Assembly (NCBI RefSeq): GCF_000243215.1
Contig: NZ_JH594596.1
Span: forward strand, 62,001 to 126,000
Reading direction: 5' to 3'
Source of the DNA: Odoribacter laneus YIT 12061
Lineage (GTDB): Bacteria; Bacteroidota; Bacteroidia; Bacteroidales; Marinifilaceae
Length of the DNA stretch: 64,000 bases
In this document: positions 18,698 to 27,252 of the stretch, piece after piece
Layout of the letters: each line of letters opens with the position of its first letter
Position numbering within the stretch: position 1 is the stretch's first letter
The notes under the pieces: generated by a model
The model's input: the letters and a program-made list of their open reading frames with translations, nothing else
What the model was told of the DNA's origin: nothing
The model's database searches: none
Position numbers and translations under genes: made by a program

Positions 18698-18973
18698 ATG
18701 GACAAAAGAAACAAATTGTGGAGACGCCAACAAATGGCGCGTGTGTTTAAAGCTCGTATGATTCTTTATGTCGCTTATGGGCATTGTATCCTCCGTAAGG
18801 ATGGAAGTTACTATGAACATCCTCATTGGTTTGAATTGGCTAAAGAGAAATGGGCGCAAGTTTACAAAACTACAGGTACTCCGTGTAGCTGCATGATGTG
18901 CAGAGGATTTGAATATGACCGCAAGGAATATAAGAAAGAAACTCGGCGGATTATTCGGGAATCCATGGAATAG
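18698..18973 (+). CDS. Small basic Cys-containing protein
   Basis: 91 residues, starting 152 bases after the kinase gene. It is basic, with RRQQMARVFKARM near the N-terminus and a cluster PCSCMMCRG at about residues 67-75 that looks like a metal-binding site. Similar short proteins with a C-x-C-x2-C-R/G core occur in Bacteroidetes, but no function is known to me. It is followed by a perfect 17-bp inverted repeat likely to end its transcript. Confidence 0.6.
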   Translation: MDKRNKLWRRQQMARVFKARMILYVAYGHCILRKDGSYYEHPHWFELAKEKWAQVYKTTGTPCSCMMCRGFEYDRKEYKKETRRIIRESME

Positions 18974-18982
18974 CTTAAATGA

Positions 18983-19026
18983 ATAGAAACTGAATCTATG
19001 TGTAATTAAATAGATTCAGTTTCTAT
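18983..19026 (+). terminator. 17-bp perfect inverted repeat, terminator-like
   Basis: Arms 18,983-18,999 and 19,010-19,026 (core AGAAACTGAATCTAT) pair perfectly around a 10-base loop, ten bases after the stop of the 91-residue gene. There is no long T-run, so it may be an inefficient or bidirectional terminator between this gene and the convergent excisionase pseudogene. Confidence 0.65.
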
Positions 19027-19070
19027 ATATAATAGTTCTTTTAGGTATTGAAAATGTGTAGGATAAGATA

Positions 19071-19670
19071 CTAGTTTTTTTTCTTCTTATAATGCTCATC
19101 AGTCAATCTACAAGCTTCATCTATAGATATTTGCCCATCAATATGTTTCTTGCTCCAGTAAGTTTTACTACGATTGAAAGTTCGAAGTATGTTGTTTTTC
19201 TTAACTACTACAGATATCCACGACTATTTTATATGATATTTCTCTTTGACTTTCTGCGGCAGTGTAGAAGTCTGTAATAGGTGCTTTTTCCTTTATAGGA
19301 GTACAAATTATGTTGGATGATTGAATAACTCATCAATATCTTCTTTCTTTAGAAGATATTTGTAACCTAATCGAATGACTTTTAATTCACCTCGCTTAAT
19401 ATAACTATAAACGGTTGGTCGACTAACTCCAAGATAAATTGAAGTTTCGCTGATTATAAGAAGTGGTTTATCCTTAAGGCTTCCGATAGGCTTTTCTTCA
19501 ATTCGTTTTTCTACGATTTGATTATTTGCTTTGATTGCATCATCACATTTCCTTTTCTTGTACAACGCATTGGCGCATTGTTTGGAACAACACGCTGTTG
19601 TTGTCTTTTAGGCGATAAATTACTTGCCGCACCAAGTGCAAATTTTTTTAATTTTCAGGTTATTACTCAT
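19071..19670 (-). pseudogene. Excisionase-like (zinc ribbon + HTH_17) pseudogene, left unit
   Basis: Starting at ATG 19,668-19,670 the frame reads MSNNLKIKKICTWCGK, then has TAA in place of the conserved Glu, FIA, a second TAA, and KTTTACCSKQCANALYKKRK, the zinc-ribbon of Bacteroidetes excisionase-type proteins. The HTH segment is intact (ISETSIYLGVSRPTVYSYIKRGELKVIRLGYKYLL). After HPT a stop and frameshifts follow, but homologous pieces continue (PITDFYTAAE, then TFNRSKTYWSKKHID) to a TAG at 19,071. Two nonsense codons and at least two frameshifts make it dead. Relatives direct excision of integrated elements. Confidence 0.8.
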
Positions 19671-19702
19671 TTTATTTCATCTTTATTTCTCCGTTATTTC
19701 TG
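19671..19702 (-). repeat. Worn mnmE-tail-like segment upstream of the left excisionase
   Basis: On the plus strand CTTTATTTCTCCGTTATTTC resembles GTTTATTTCTCCTTTAATTT at 51,532-51,551, and both resemble the mnmE bases coding for GEITGEIT. In both units this segment sits directly upstream of the excisionase start. Confidence 0.5.
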
Positions 19703-19740
19703 TAAAATTCCGTAAAACCATGTAAAATGGCGTAAAGTTT
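19701..19740. repeat. Four 10-bp direct repeats between excisionase and attachment site
   Basis: Four consecutive 10-base units share GTAAA at the same offset (TGTAAAATTC, CGTAAAACCA, TGTAAAATGG, CGTAAAGTTT). The period equals one helical turn, as expected for a cooperative array such as Xis or integrase arm sites. A matching three-unit array of a different sequence occupies the same place in the right unit (51,597-51,621). Confidence 0.75.
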
Positions 19741-19882
19741 CTCCACGACCTTTCCAATGGAATGATGGGCATTAACAAGCGAGCAACAAATGCGTTACAA
19801 AAATGAGCTGAAAAAGCCCTATAAACGATAACTATCGCTTATAAGACTAAAAAGAAAGGCACTCTTCCCGAACGCCTTAATA

Positions 19883-19944
19883 ATAGTTGAGGATATATGT
19901 TAATCGTTGGTAATTACTACTTATTTCCTGATGCAAGATTTGAA
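19883..19944. repeat. mnmE-type attachment site copy B
   Basis: 19,883-19,916 repeats copy A with two differences. To its right, read on the minus strand, F-K-S-C-I-R-K-stop matches the F-K-N-F-C-I-G-K end of MnmE with one residue missing, and the distance from core to stop codon (four bases) equals that at mnmE itself. It marks the junction of the 3.3-kb hip unit and the 32-kb capsule unit. An imperfect hairpin lies at 19,821-19,842. Confidence 0.8.
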
Positions 19945-20061
19945 ATTTTAACACATATTTAATTGAAAATCAATAGATTAATCAATAAACTTAGTTTTTC
20001 AGAGCAATAAACCGGCAACAAAATAACGCTCGGTTTTATATATATTAATAGATTTGTATTA

Positions 20062-20500
20062 CTATTCATTAACATATATCCATCGATACGCTTTGTATTG
20101 TTGCCGTTCTCCTCGGCATACTCTACATATACCACCAAAGCTATATCCGAGCTGTCGAGTTGCATCTGTAGCTGAACTATATTCTTTTATCTGTGTACCT
20201 TCAAGGGTTAATTGCGAAATTTTTTTGCCATTCATATTCTTATGCGCAATAGCCATTTTCTCTCGGTACTCTTCTGTTTCCCACGCTCTTTTTATAGTTT
20301 GGCTCATTCGCTTTCTTCCCTCTAGGGTTGAGCAAACTTGGCTTAATTTTTCAGCTTGCTTTTTTGCTCTTTCAGGATTGTCCGCATGACTTTTTTCTGA
20401 ACTAAACTTGTTTTGTATCTTTCCGATGGGTCTGCATATCGTTTTCTTGTTTCCTCTGATTTGATGTTTTTAGCTTCTGGATTATTCTTATAATATGAAA
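20062..20500 (-). pseudogene. NUMOD-type homing endonuclease fragment
   Basis: The minus strand encodes a C-terminal piece, ISQLTLEGTQIKEYSSATDATRQLGYS with VCRG and YRW near the end, a NUMOD1-type DNA-binding module found in HNH and GIY-YIG homing endonucleases. Upstream, KNNPEAKN and SEKSHADNPERAKKQAEKLS resemble repeated NUMOD3 elements but lie in two frames. No nuclease motif remains. It is a remnant, facing away from the recombinase remnant that begins beside it. Confidence 0.6.
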
Positions 20501-20841
20501 CAGAAACGGCTGGCAGTCTTTATGTCTTTCCTATCATTACCGCAACTGATCCGGAAACAGCATACAATCAGTATCAGATTGCATTGAGTTACCACAATCG
20601 CAAGTTGAAGAGATGAGGGGAAAAAATCGGAGAACATTTGTATCTGTCCTCATACACCGCCAGGCATACATGGGCAACAACGGCGCGTAACCATAATGTG
20701 CCAATTTCTGTCATCAGTGAGGGTATGGGACACACCAGTGAAAGAACGACACAGATTTATTTAGCGTCACTCGAAAATTCTGTTATAGATGAAGCAAATA
20801 AGGGGATTTTAGGAAGATTAAATCGTGTGATTTCTCCGTAA
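20494..20841 (+). pseudogene. Tyrosine recombinase C-terminal remnant
   Basis: The frame reads YETETAGSLYVFPIITATDPETAYNQYQ, typical of the mid-catalytic domain of Bacteroidetes integrases. It has an in-frame TGA after HNRKLKR, then LYLSSYTARHTWATTA (catalytic Arg and His), VISEGMGHTSERTTQIYL (His and nucleophile Tyr) and a normal C-terminus ending in the left inverted-repeat arm. The N-terminal half is absent. It may derive from the island integrase or from a local DNA invertase of the kind found upstream of Bacteroides capsule promoters. Confidence 0.85.
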
Positions 20842-21142
20842 GAAACCATAAATTTATTGCAAAATAAGGTAAAATCCTTGAGGTGAACAAATTTGTAGGC
20901 ATCTATTTTTTAGGAATTTTTGAGGTTAAAAATATTCCACTCAATTTAAATAATTGATATTCAATGATTTAATATCAAAAATATCGACAAAGGCTTTTGT
21001 GCCCCATTTTTTACCTTCAAATTGGCATTTCAGATTAAAACTTTACAAAAAACTCGACCAACTTAACAAAATTGTCAAGTTGATCCGAGTATTTATTTGA
21101 ATAACAATTAGTTATAGAACTATATTATTTCTTACGGAGAAA
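20831..21142. repeat. 15-bp inverted repeats bounding a 282-bp segment upstream of upxY
   Basis: TTTCTCCGTAAGAAA (20,831-20,845) is the exact reverse complement of TTTCTTACGGAGAAA (21,128-21,142). Both copies are followed on the plus strand by CCATAAA. The left arm overlaps the last codons of the recombinase remnant. Capsule promoters in Bacteroides are often invertible segments bounded by such repeats, but no -7 box in the right orientation is obvious inside. The whole 20,842-21,331 gap otherwise holds only the hairpin listed next. Confidence 0.55.
21053..21089 (+). promoter_or_regulatory. Long hairpin upstream of upxY
   Basis: Arms CAACTTAACAA (21,059-21,069) and TTGTCAAGTTG (21,072-21,082) pair with one mismatch around two bases. 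After a small internal loop, CTCG (21,053-21,056) pairs with CGAG (21,086-21,089). It lacks a T-run, so it is not a standard terminator. It could be an operator or a leader structure. Confidence 0.5.
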
Positions 21143-21331
21143 CCATAAACACAGAAGATTTTTCTTGCAGTCAAATTAAAAATAATAAGATGGATTAATG
21201 GAGTAAAATATGAATGTGTTACGGCATGGATGTAAATCCTTAATTTTAAAAATAGCTATTTGTAACTGCTTGATTTATAAATTAATACACAATCTTGCAG
21301 GACTCAAAGAATTATCTTGTATCGGGTAAAT

Positions 21332-21877
21332 ATGGCTGATTCGGAGGAGAAAAATCAGGTTAGCTGGTATGCTATGCGAGACTTCACTCGTCCCAATGCC
21401 AAGCTGCCTGCGTACAAACTGTTAGCACAAGAAGGTCTTGAAGTCTTTACTCCGATGAAAGAGCAATTGAAAATCAAAAACGGAAAGCGTATAAGGGAGA
21501 ATGTTCCTGTTTTACATGATTTGCTATTCGTTCACGGTTTACGAGATGATATTGACCCGATAGTAACCAAAACGCAAACTCTCCAATACCGCTACAAGAA
21601 AGGCATACAACGTACCCCCATAACGATTGTAGAAAAAGAAATGCAGCGTTTTATTCACGTTGTAAGGACATCAGATCGACCGAAATATTATCTCCCCGGT
21701 GAACTTACTCCTGATATGTATGGAAATCAGGTTCGTATCGTCGGAGGTCCATTGGATACATTTGACGGCAAACTCTTGAAACTGCGTGGTAGTAAGAAGA
21801 AGTATCTTATTGTTGAATTAAAAGGCTTGCTATCTGTAGGAGTGGAAGTATCTCCTGAATACATTACAATTGAATAA
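21332..21877 (+). CDS. upxY: UpxY-family NusG-like antiterminator
   Basis: 181 residues from ATG 21,332. The N-terminal half is an NGN domain (WYAMRDFTRPNAKLPAYKLL, VFTPMKEQ, LLFVHGLRDD); the C-terminal part has a KOW-like stretch (GNQVRIVGGPLDTFDGKLLKLRGSKKKYLIVELKGL). UpxY proteins bind the leader transcript and polymerase of their own capsule operon and prevent premature termination over long distances. Its position as first intact gene of a plus-strand operon reaching about 50.7 kb fits. The earlier TTG at 21,317 is not preferred. Confidence 0.92.
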   Translation: MADSEEKNQVSWYAMRDFTRPNAKLPAYKLLAQEGLEVFTPMKEQLKIKNGKRIRENVPVLHDLLFVHGLRDDIDPIVTKTQTLQYRYKKGIQRTPITIVEKEMQRFIHVVRTSDRPKYYLPGELTPDMYGNQVRIVGGPLDTFDGKLLKLRGSKKKYLIVELKGLLSVGVEVSPEYITIE

Positions 21878-21878
21878 T

Positions 21879-22271
21879 ATGTATAGGTCAGACTACAACG
21901 AACCGTGCGGCGTTCGTTTAGTTCGTTTAATCAACACGAAATCCCTTGATATTGCCAAACGAGAGGTCAACAACACAGACAAAATGTGCTTGTATGGCAC
22001 GGGCGGTTACTGGACTGCTTTCGAGCGTTCAGCTTACTTCCTGACAAGGATTTTTGGCAATTTGGAATTGTTTATAGTGAATAATCCGAATTATCCGTTT
22101 GCTATTGTCGGAGTTTCTGTCCCTGAAAAGAAACTCAAACAATGGATGAAGACTCATTTTGCATCTCGTCAGGATGCGGACTACATGGAATTCACGGTCA
22201 ATGAAGTTGACCAACAAAAGTTCGGCAAATGGCACACAAAGAAAGTGAACGACTTTAAAGATGCAATGTAG
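21879..22271 (+). CDS. Hypothetical 130-residue protein of the capsule leader region
   Basis: 130 residues from ATG 21,879, one base after the upxY stop, so it is co-translated with upxY. The protein has no signal or membrane segment; its C-terminal half is rich in Lys and aromatic residues (KKLKQWMKTHF, FGKWHTKKVNDF). In Bacteroides the second gene is usually upxZ, an inhibitor of other UpxY proteins, but I do not see clear UpxZ similarity. A 14-codon frame follows at 22,318 and looks incidental. Confidence 0.6.
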   Translation: MYRSDYNEPCGVRLVRLINTKSLDIAKREVNNTDKMCLYGTGGYWTAFERSAYFLTRIFGNLELFIVNNPNYPFAIVGVSVPEKKLKQWMKTHFASRQDADYMEFTVNEVDQQKFGKWHTKKVNDFKDAM

Positions 22272-22358
22272 GATGATAATTATACAGGCAGAAGTGTTTC
22301 TTGAAATATAATAGCCTATGAGTAAACAACTAACCCCCATCCCCCCGAAAGTGAGTCT

Positions 22359-24162
22359 GTGATAGAGAGATTAAAAACCTTTGCCCACCATTTTTATATG
22401 AATTATCTTGAAAGACTATACCACAAGAGTTACCTAAGCTCTGCTGTGGTTTTATGTTTAGACTTAGATGCTTCAGTTATAGCGTCATTGTTTGCTATTT
22501 CTTTGGCAAAACTGTTCTTCTCACCAAGTGGGATTAGTGCGACTACCGCGATATGGTGGCTCTCCGGGGCACTCCTGTTTTCGTGGTTTTTCTTTACGGC
22601 GTTCAAGACACAGAAGACAATCATACGCCACTCCACATTGCATTTAATGCGCAAGATTACTCTTGCCGTGATATGTAAATTCGTGGCGTTGCTCGTACTT
22701 TTATATACAGTGCCACCTGTCGGTTTGTCCTCTGTAATCTGAGTTGCATTGATTTTTGACCTGTTACTCTTGTTTGCAATGTTGGTAGTAATGCGCATTG
22801 CAATGATTGTGACGTACAACCTCATCAGGGAGCGTTCTGGCAAACAGCAACATAATGTGGAAAGAATACTTATCTACGGAACTGGAGATAAGAGTGTTGC
22901 TGTTATTACTAGACTTGCCGCATCCCCTCACTATAAGGTGGCAGGATTCCTCAGTTATGGTAACAAGTTGCAAGATTATAAAATATCAGGATCTCCGGTT
23001 TACAACTTCAAGGACTTAAAAAGTATAGAGAAGCTGAAAGAAAATTATAGAATTAACGATGTCCTATTTGCCATAGAGAATGATGTACAAAACGAGTAGG
23101 AACGGCTTGTGAAATTCTGTGTCGACTGCGGACTGAATGTTCTGATAGCACCGGGAATTGACGAGGTGGTTGACGGCAGACTAATGAAGCAGAACATACG
23201 CCAGATAAAAATCGAGGATCTCCTCGGCCGTGACGAGGTAAAGATAAATCTGAAAGAAATCCGAAACACCGATGCATAATATTCGTCTTGAATTCGAAGA
23301 ACGATACCCCGAACTGGATTTCGTTCCTGGGATTGGCGATGTCAGACAAAAACTTCGCCTTGATTATGCTTTCCGAAAATGGCATCCGCAGGTGGTGTTC
23401 CATGCTGCTGCCTACAAGCATGTCCCGCTAATGGACGATAATCCTTGCGAGGCGGTGCTGGTAAATGCCACCGGCTCGAGAAACGTAGCAGACAAGCGCA
23501 TCGAATACGATGTGGAGATGATGGTGATGGTTTCAACGGACAAGGCTGTAAACCCAACTAACATCATGGGTTGCACTAAGCGTCTTGCCGAGATATACGT
23601 TCAGACTCAGGGGGTTGAAATCGAGCAGAGAAGACACTGTGGTTACACCAAGTTCGTTACAACTCGGTTCGGTAATGTGCTAGGGTCAAACAGTTCGGTC
23701 ATACCGAGATTCCGTGAACAGATTGCCAAGGGTGGACCGATAACGGTGACACGCCCGGAAATAACTCATTTCTTCATGGCAATCCCGGAAGCTTGCACAC
23801 CTGGCTGTAAGAATGATAGAACTGGCAGGACTTATCCCGGGAGAGGATATCGAAATAGAATACACGGGACTGAGACCCGGTGAAAACTCTACGAGGAAGT
23901 CCTCTCGAACTCCGAGAACACAATGCCCACAGGCCACAACAGAATACGAATCGCAAAAGTCCGTCAATACGACTACGACGACGCTCTAATTGTAGCGCGC
24001 CAACTCGAAAACCTCTCCCATGAAGTCAAAATTCCAGAAATGGTGCGTCTCATGAAAAAGACAGTCCCAGAGTTCATCTCCAAAAACTCCGTCTTCGAAC
24101 AATTTGACAAAATTCAGTGTAATGAACAAACAGATAAACTCCAACATAACACCACAGTATAA
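22359..24162 (+). pseudogene. PglF/CapD-type NDP-sugar 4,6-dehydratase pseudogene
   Basis: The remains of a roughly 640-residue membrane-anchored dehydratase can be read in order: membrane helices and the first Rossmann domain (ERILIYGTGDKS), then the linker DLLGRDEVKINL. In-frame TGA (22,740) and TAG (23,097) codons interrupt it. The second nucleotide-binding motif is deleted near 23,270. The core follows (HAAAYKHVPLMDDNPCEA, VSTDKAVNPTNIMG, TTRFGNVLGSN), then a deletion near 23,790 and a one-base loss at GLRPGE. PglF makes the UDP-4-keto sugar for QuiNAc4N, so this locus lacks its own intact copy. Confidence 0.9.
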
Positions 24163-24310
24163 GGTCGAAAAAAGATGACGATTCTGAGTAATGTCCTTGG
24201 AACAATTCTATGTAAAGTAGAAGCAAAATAGAAAACATGGTGCAAAAAATCGCCTCTAAAAAAATTCTGTGAAAAGTCTTTATTAACAAAAATATACACT
24301 TTTAAATAAT

Positions 24311-25612
24311 ATGAAAATAGCAGTAGCGGGCACTGGTTATGTCGGTTTGAGCATAGCCACCCTTTTATCTCAGCACCATCAGGTTACAGCAGTTGATATC
24401 GTTCCTGAAAAGGTTAATTTGATTAACAGTAAAAAGTCTCCAATTCAGGATGATTATATCGAAAAATATTTGGCAGAGAAGCCATTGAACCTCGTAGCGA
24501 CACTTGATGCGCGTTCTGCATATGTCGATGCAGAGTTTGTGATTATTGCTACACCTACAAACTATGACCCAATCAAAAACTATTTCGATACAAGCCATGT
24601 AGAGGAAGTCATTGACTTAGTGTTGAAGGTGAATCCGGAGGTTGTAATGGTTATAAAGTCAACTATCCCGGTGGGCTATTGTCGTAATCTTTATGTAAAA
24701 TATGCCCAAAAAGGAGTAAAAAAGTTCAACCTTCTTTTCTCTCCGGAATTTCTTCGTGAAAGCAAGGCATTGAAGGACAACCTATATCCCAGTCGTATTA
24801 TTGTAGGTATTCCGAAAATCATCGAATCAGAAGAGTTTGCAGAAGAGAACTCTGCAATTCGTGCAGTTGCAGATATGCCAAAACTCGAACAAGCAGCTAA
24901 GACATTCGCCTGTCTGCTTCAGGAAGGAGCAATCAAGGAGAATGTCGATGTATTGTTTATGGGGCTGAAAGAAGCAGAGGCCGTAAAACTCTTTGCCAAC
25001 ACATATCTCGCTCTGCGTGTATCTTACTTCAACGAACTTGACACATATGCAGAGGTCAAGGGACTTGATTCTCAGGCAATCATACGAGGCATCGGTTTTG
25101 ATCCTAGAATCGGCACACACTACAATAATCCATCATTCGGTTATGGAGGTTACTGTTTGCCAAAGGATACCAAGCAGTTGCTTGCAAATTATGACCATAT
25201 TCCTCAAAACATGATGAGCGCCATTGTAGAAAGCAACCGAACCAGAAAGGATTTTATCGCAGACCAGGTCTTGAAAAAAGCAGGATATTACGTTGGCTCA
25301 AGTGTTTGGGACACAAACAAAGAGCAGCTGGTAGTTATTGGAGTATATCGTCTGACAATGAAATCAAACTCAGACAACTTCCGCCAATCCTCAATTCAGG
25401 GTGTAATGAAGCGCATCAAAGCCAAAGGGGCTACAATCATTATCTACGAGCCTACGCTTGAAGATGGAACTCTGTTCTTTGGTAGTAAAGTCATGAATGA
25501 TCTTGAAAAATTTAAGATGTTGTCAAATGCGATTATTGCAAATCGTTATGATTCATGCTTAGACGATGTGCTTGAAAAAGTGTATACTAGGGATATTTTT
25601 AAGAGGGATTAG
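24311..25612 (+). CDS. UDP-glucose/UDP-sugar 6-dehydrogenase
   Basis: 433 residues of the UDP-glucose/GDP-mannose dehydrogenase family. The N-terminal Rossmann motif is [28 protein letters not shown] follows, and the catalytic Cys lies in [15 protein letters not shown]. The C-terminal domain ([16 protein letters not shown]) binds the nucleotide. It oxidises a UDP-hexose to the uronic acid at the expense of two NAD+. It is the first intact biosynthetic enzyme after the pseudogene and likely provides a glucuronate-type residue for the capsule. Confidence 0.9.
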   Translation: MKIAVAGTGYVGLSIATLLSQHHQVTAVDIVPEKVNLINSKKSPIQDDYIEKYLAEKPLNLVATLDARSAYVDAEFVIIATPTNYDPIKNYFDTSHVEEVIDLVLKVNPEVVMVIKSTIPVGYCRNLYVKYAQKGVKKFNLLFSPEFLRESKALKDNLYPSRIIVGIPKIIESEEFAEENSAIRAVADMPKLEQAAKTFACLLQEGAIKENVDVLFMGLKEAEAVKLFANTYLALRVSYFNELDTYAEVKGLDSQAIIRGIGFDPRIGTHYNNPSFGYGGYCLPKDTKQLLANYDHIPQNMMSAIVESNRTRKDFIADQVLKKAGYYVGSSVWDTNKEQLVVIGVYRLTMKSNSDNFRQSSIQGVMKRIKAKGATIIIYEPTLEDGTLFFGSKVMNDLEKFKMLSNAIIANRYDSCLDDVLEKVYTRDIFKRD

Positions 25613-25618
25613 ATTTAA

Positions 25619-26035
25619 ATGATTTTCGATAAATGTTTCTTTGATAGCTTATCAGAAAAAGCCAAGGCATCAGAATGCTTATGTATAAATTATGATATGC
25701 GTACGTCTATGGACGGCCAAAGTCAACGAATATTCAATGCCTTGGAACCGGGAACGATATTCCCTATACATCGCCATCAAAATACATCAGAAACTGTGAT
25801 TGTTTTGTGGGGTGCCATGCGGGAAGATTTCTATAATGATAATGGTGAATTAGCTGCATCCTATATTTTGAAAGCAGGAACAGATAACTTTATTCTCCAG
25901 GTACCGGTAGGTCAATGGCATACTCTTACGTGTTTGGAATCAGACACAATCTTGTTTAATGCAAAGAATAGGACTTATTCTCCAGTCAGTATAGATGACA
26001 TTTTAATTAAAAGTCTAAATAATCACAAATGTTAA
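25619..26035 (+). CDS. WbuC-family cupin
   Basis: 138 residues with a cupin fold: RIFNALEPGTIFPIHRHQNTSET holds the metal-binding histidines and Glu, and VPVGQWHTLTCLE the last His. WbuC-type cupins are common in O-antigen and capsule loci, often next to sugar dehydratases, but their reaction is not established. Its stop overlaps the legB ATG by seven bases. Confidence 0.82.
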   Translation: MIFDKCFFDSLSEKAKASECLCINYDMRTSMDGQSQRIFNALEPGTIFPIHRHQNTSETVIVLWGAMREDFYNDNGELAASYILKAGTDNFILQVPVGQWHTLTCLESDTILFNAKNRTYSPVSIDDILIKSLNNHKC

Positions 26036-27237
26036 ACATTTCTAAATTCATATCTGAGAATGTGACTTTCCGTAAAGAAAGTTTGTTCAAAGCAGATATA
26101 GAAAATAATAAGGAACAAATTAGTCGAGAAGTGGAAGGCAAAAGCCTTTGTGTAATTGGCGGTGCTGGAAGCATCGGTTCATCGTTTATAAAGGCAATAC
26201 TTCCATTTAAACCTTCAAAACTGGTTGTTATCGACTTGAATGAAAACGGTCTTGCGGAACTCACTCGCGACCTGCGTTCCACCGATGGAATGTACATTCC
26301 CGAGGAGTACCGTGCATATACATTGAATTTCGCAGACCCTATTTTTGCGAGGATTTTCCGAGAGGGGAAAGGTTTTGATATTGTTGCCAATTTCTCGGCC
26401 CATAAGCACGTCCGTAGCGAAAAGGACAAATATTCGGTTCAGGCCCTCATAGAGAACAACGATATCAAGGCAAAGAAATTTATGGATTTGCTTTGCGAGT
26501 ATCCTCCTAAACATTTCTTCTGTGTAAGTACAGACAAAGCTGCCAATCCAGTGAATATCATGGGAGCGAGCAAGCGTGTCATGGAGGATATGATTATGGC
26601 CTATTGCAATAAATTCCCTGTAACCACTGCTCGTTTTGCTAATGTTGCTTTCTCTAACGGTTCCCTTCCCGATGGTTGGATACAGCGCCTTATGAAACAG
26701 CAGCCTCTTGCTGCTCCGAATGATGTGAAGAGATACTTCGTTTCCCCTCAGGAGAGCGGTCAGATTTGCATGCTCGCTTGCATCCTCGGTAATAATGGCG
26801 AGATTTTCTTCCCTAAACTTGGGGAAGACCAGATGATTACTTTCAGCAGTTTCTGCGAGAAGTTTGTAAAGACAGCAGGATATGAAGAGAAGCAGTGCTC
26901 ATCGGATAGTGAAGCAAGAAAGTTTGCTGCCCAGAGGACAGAGAATTCTAAGGAGTATCCAGTAGTTTATTTCTCAAGCGATACAACCGGCGAAAAAGGC
27001 TTCGAAGAATTCTATATACTTGGAGAGAAAATCAATATGGAAAGATTCCAGTCTTTGGGTGTTATTGAAGAAACAACACATCGCCCAATGGATGAGGTTG
27101 AGTCCTTCTTCACTGACCTAGAAGCAATCTTCCATAAAGAAGAGTTCACGAAAGCAGAAATCGTTGCTGCCTTGAAATCGTTCTTGCCAAATTTTGAGCA
27201 CGAAGAGAAGGGTAAAAATCTGGATCAAAAGATGTAA
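26029..27237 (+). CDS. legB: LegB-type NDP-HexNAc 4,6-dehydratase
   Basis: 402 residues of the extended SDR type. LCVIGGAGSIGSSFIKAI binds NAD, NFSAHKHVRSEKD is the conserved H-K-H-V loop, FFCVSTDKAANPVNIMGASK carries the active-site region, and TTARFANVAFSNGS follows. LegB converts NDP-GlcNAc into the 6-deoxy-4-keto sugar, the first committed step to legionaminic acid. The next gene is the matching aminotransferase. In Campylobacter this step uses GDP-GlcNAc, and the PtmE-like gene downstream fits that route, but the nucleotide used here cannot be read from sequence. Confidence 0.85.
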   Translation: MLNISKFISENVTFRKESLFKADIENNKEQISREVEGKSLCVIGGAGSIGSSFIKAILPFKPSKLVVIDLNENGLAELTRDLRSTDGMYIPEEYRAYTLNFADPIFARIFREGKGFDIVANFSAHKHVRSEKDKYSVQALIENNDIKAKKFMDLLCEYPPKHFFCVSTDKAANPVNIMGASKRVMEDMIMAYCNKFPVTTARFANVAFSNGSLPDGWIQRLMKQQPLAAPNDVKRYFVSPQESGQICMLACILGNNGEIFFPKLGEDQMITFSSFCEKFVKTAGYEEKQCSSDSEARKFAAQRTENSKEYPVVYFSSDTTGEKGFEEFYILGEKINMERFQSLGVIEETTHRPMDEVESFFTDLEAIFHKEEFTKAEIVAALKSFLPNFEHEEKGKNLDQKM

Positions 27238-27252
27238 TCATAGAAATATATC

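Noticed and set aside
18698-18973. Considered as a third toxin-antitoxin component of the hip operon
   Set aside because: 152-base gap to the kinase gene and no similarity to antitoxins; kept only as a hypothetical gene.
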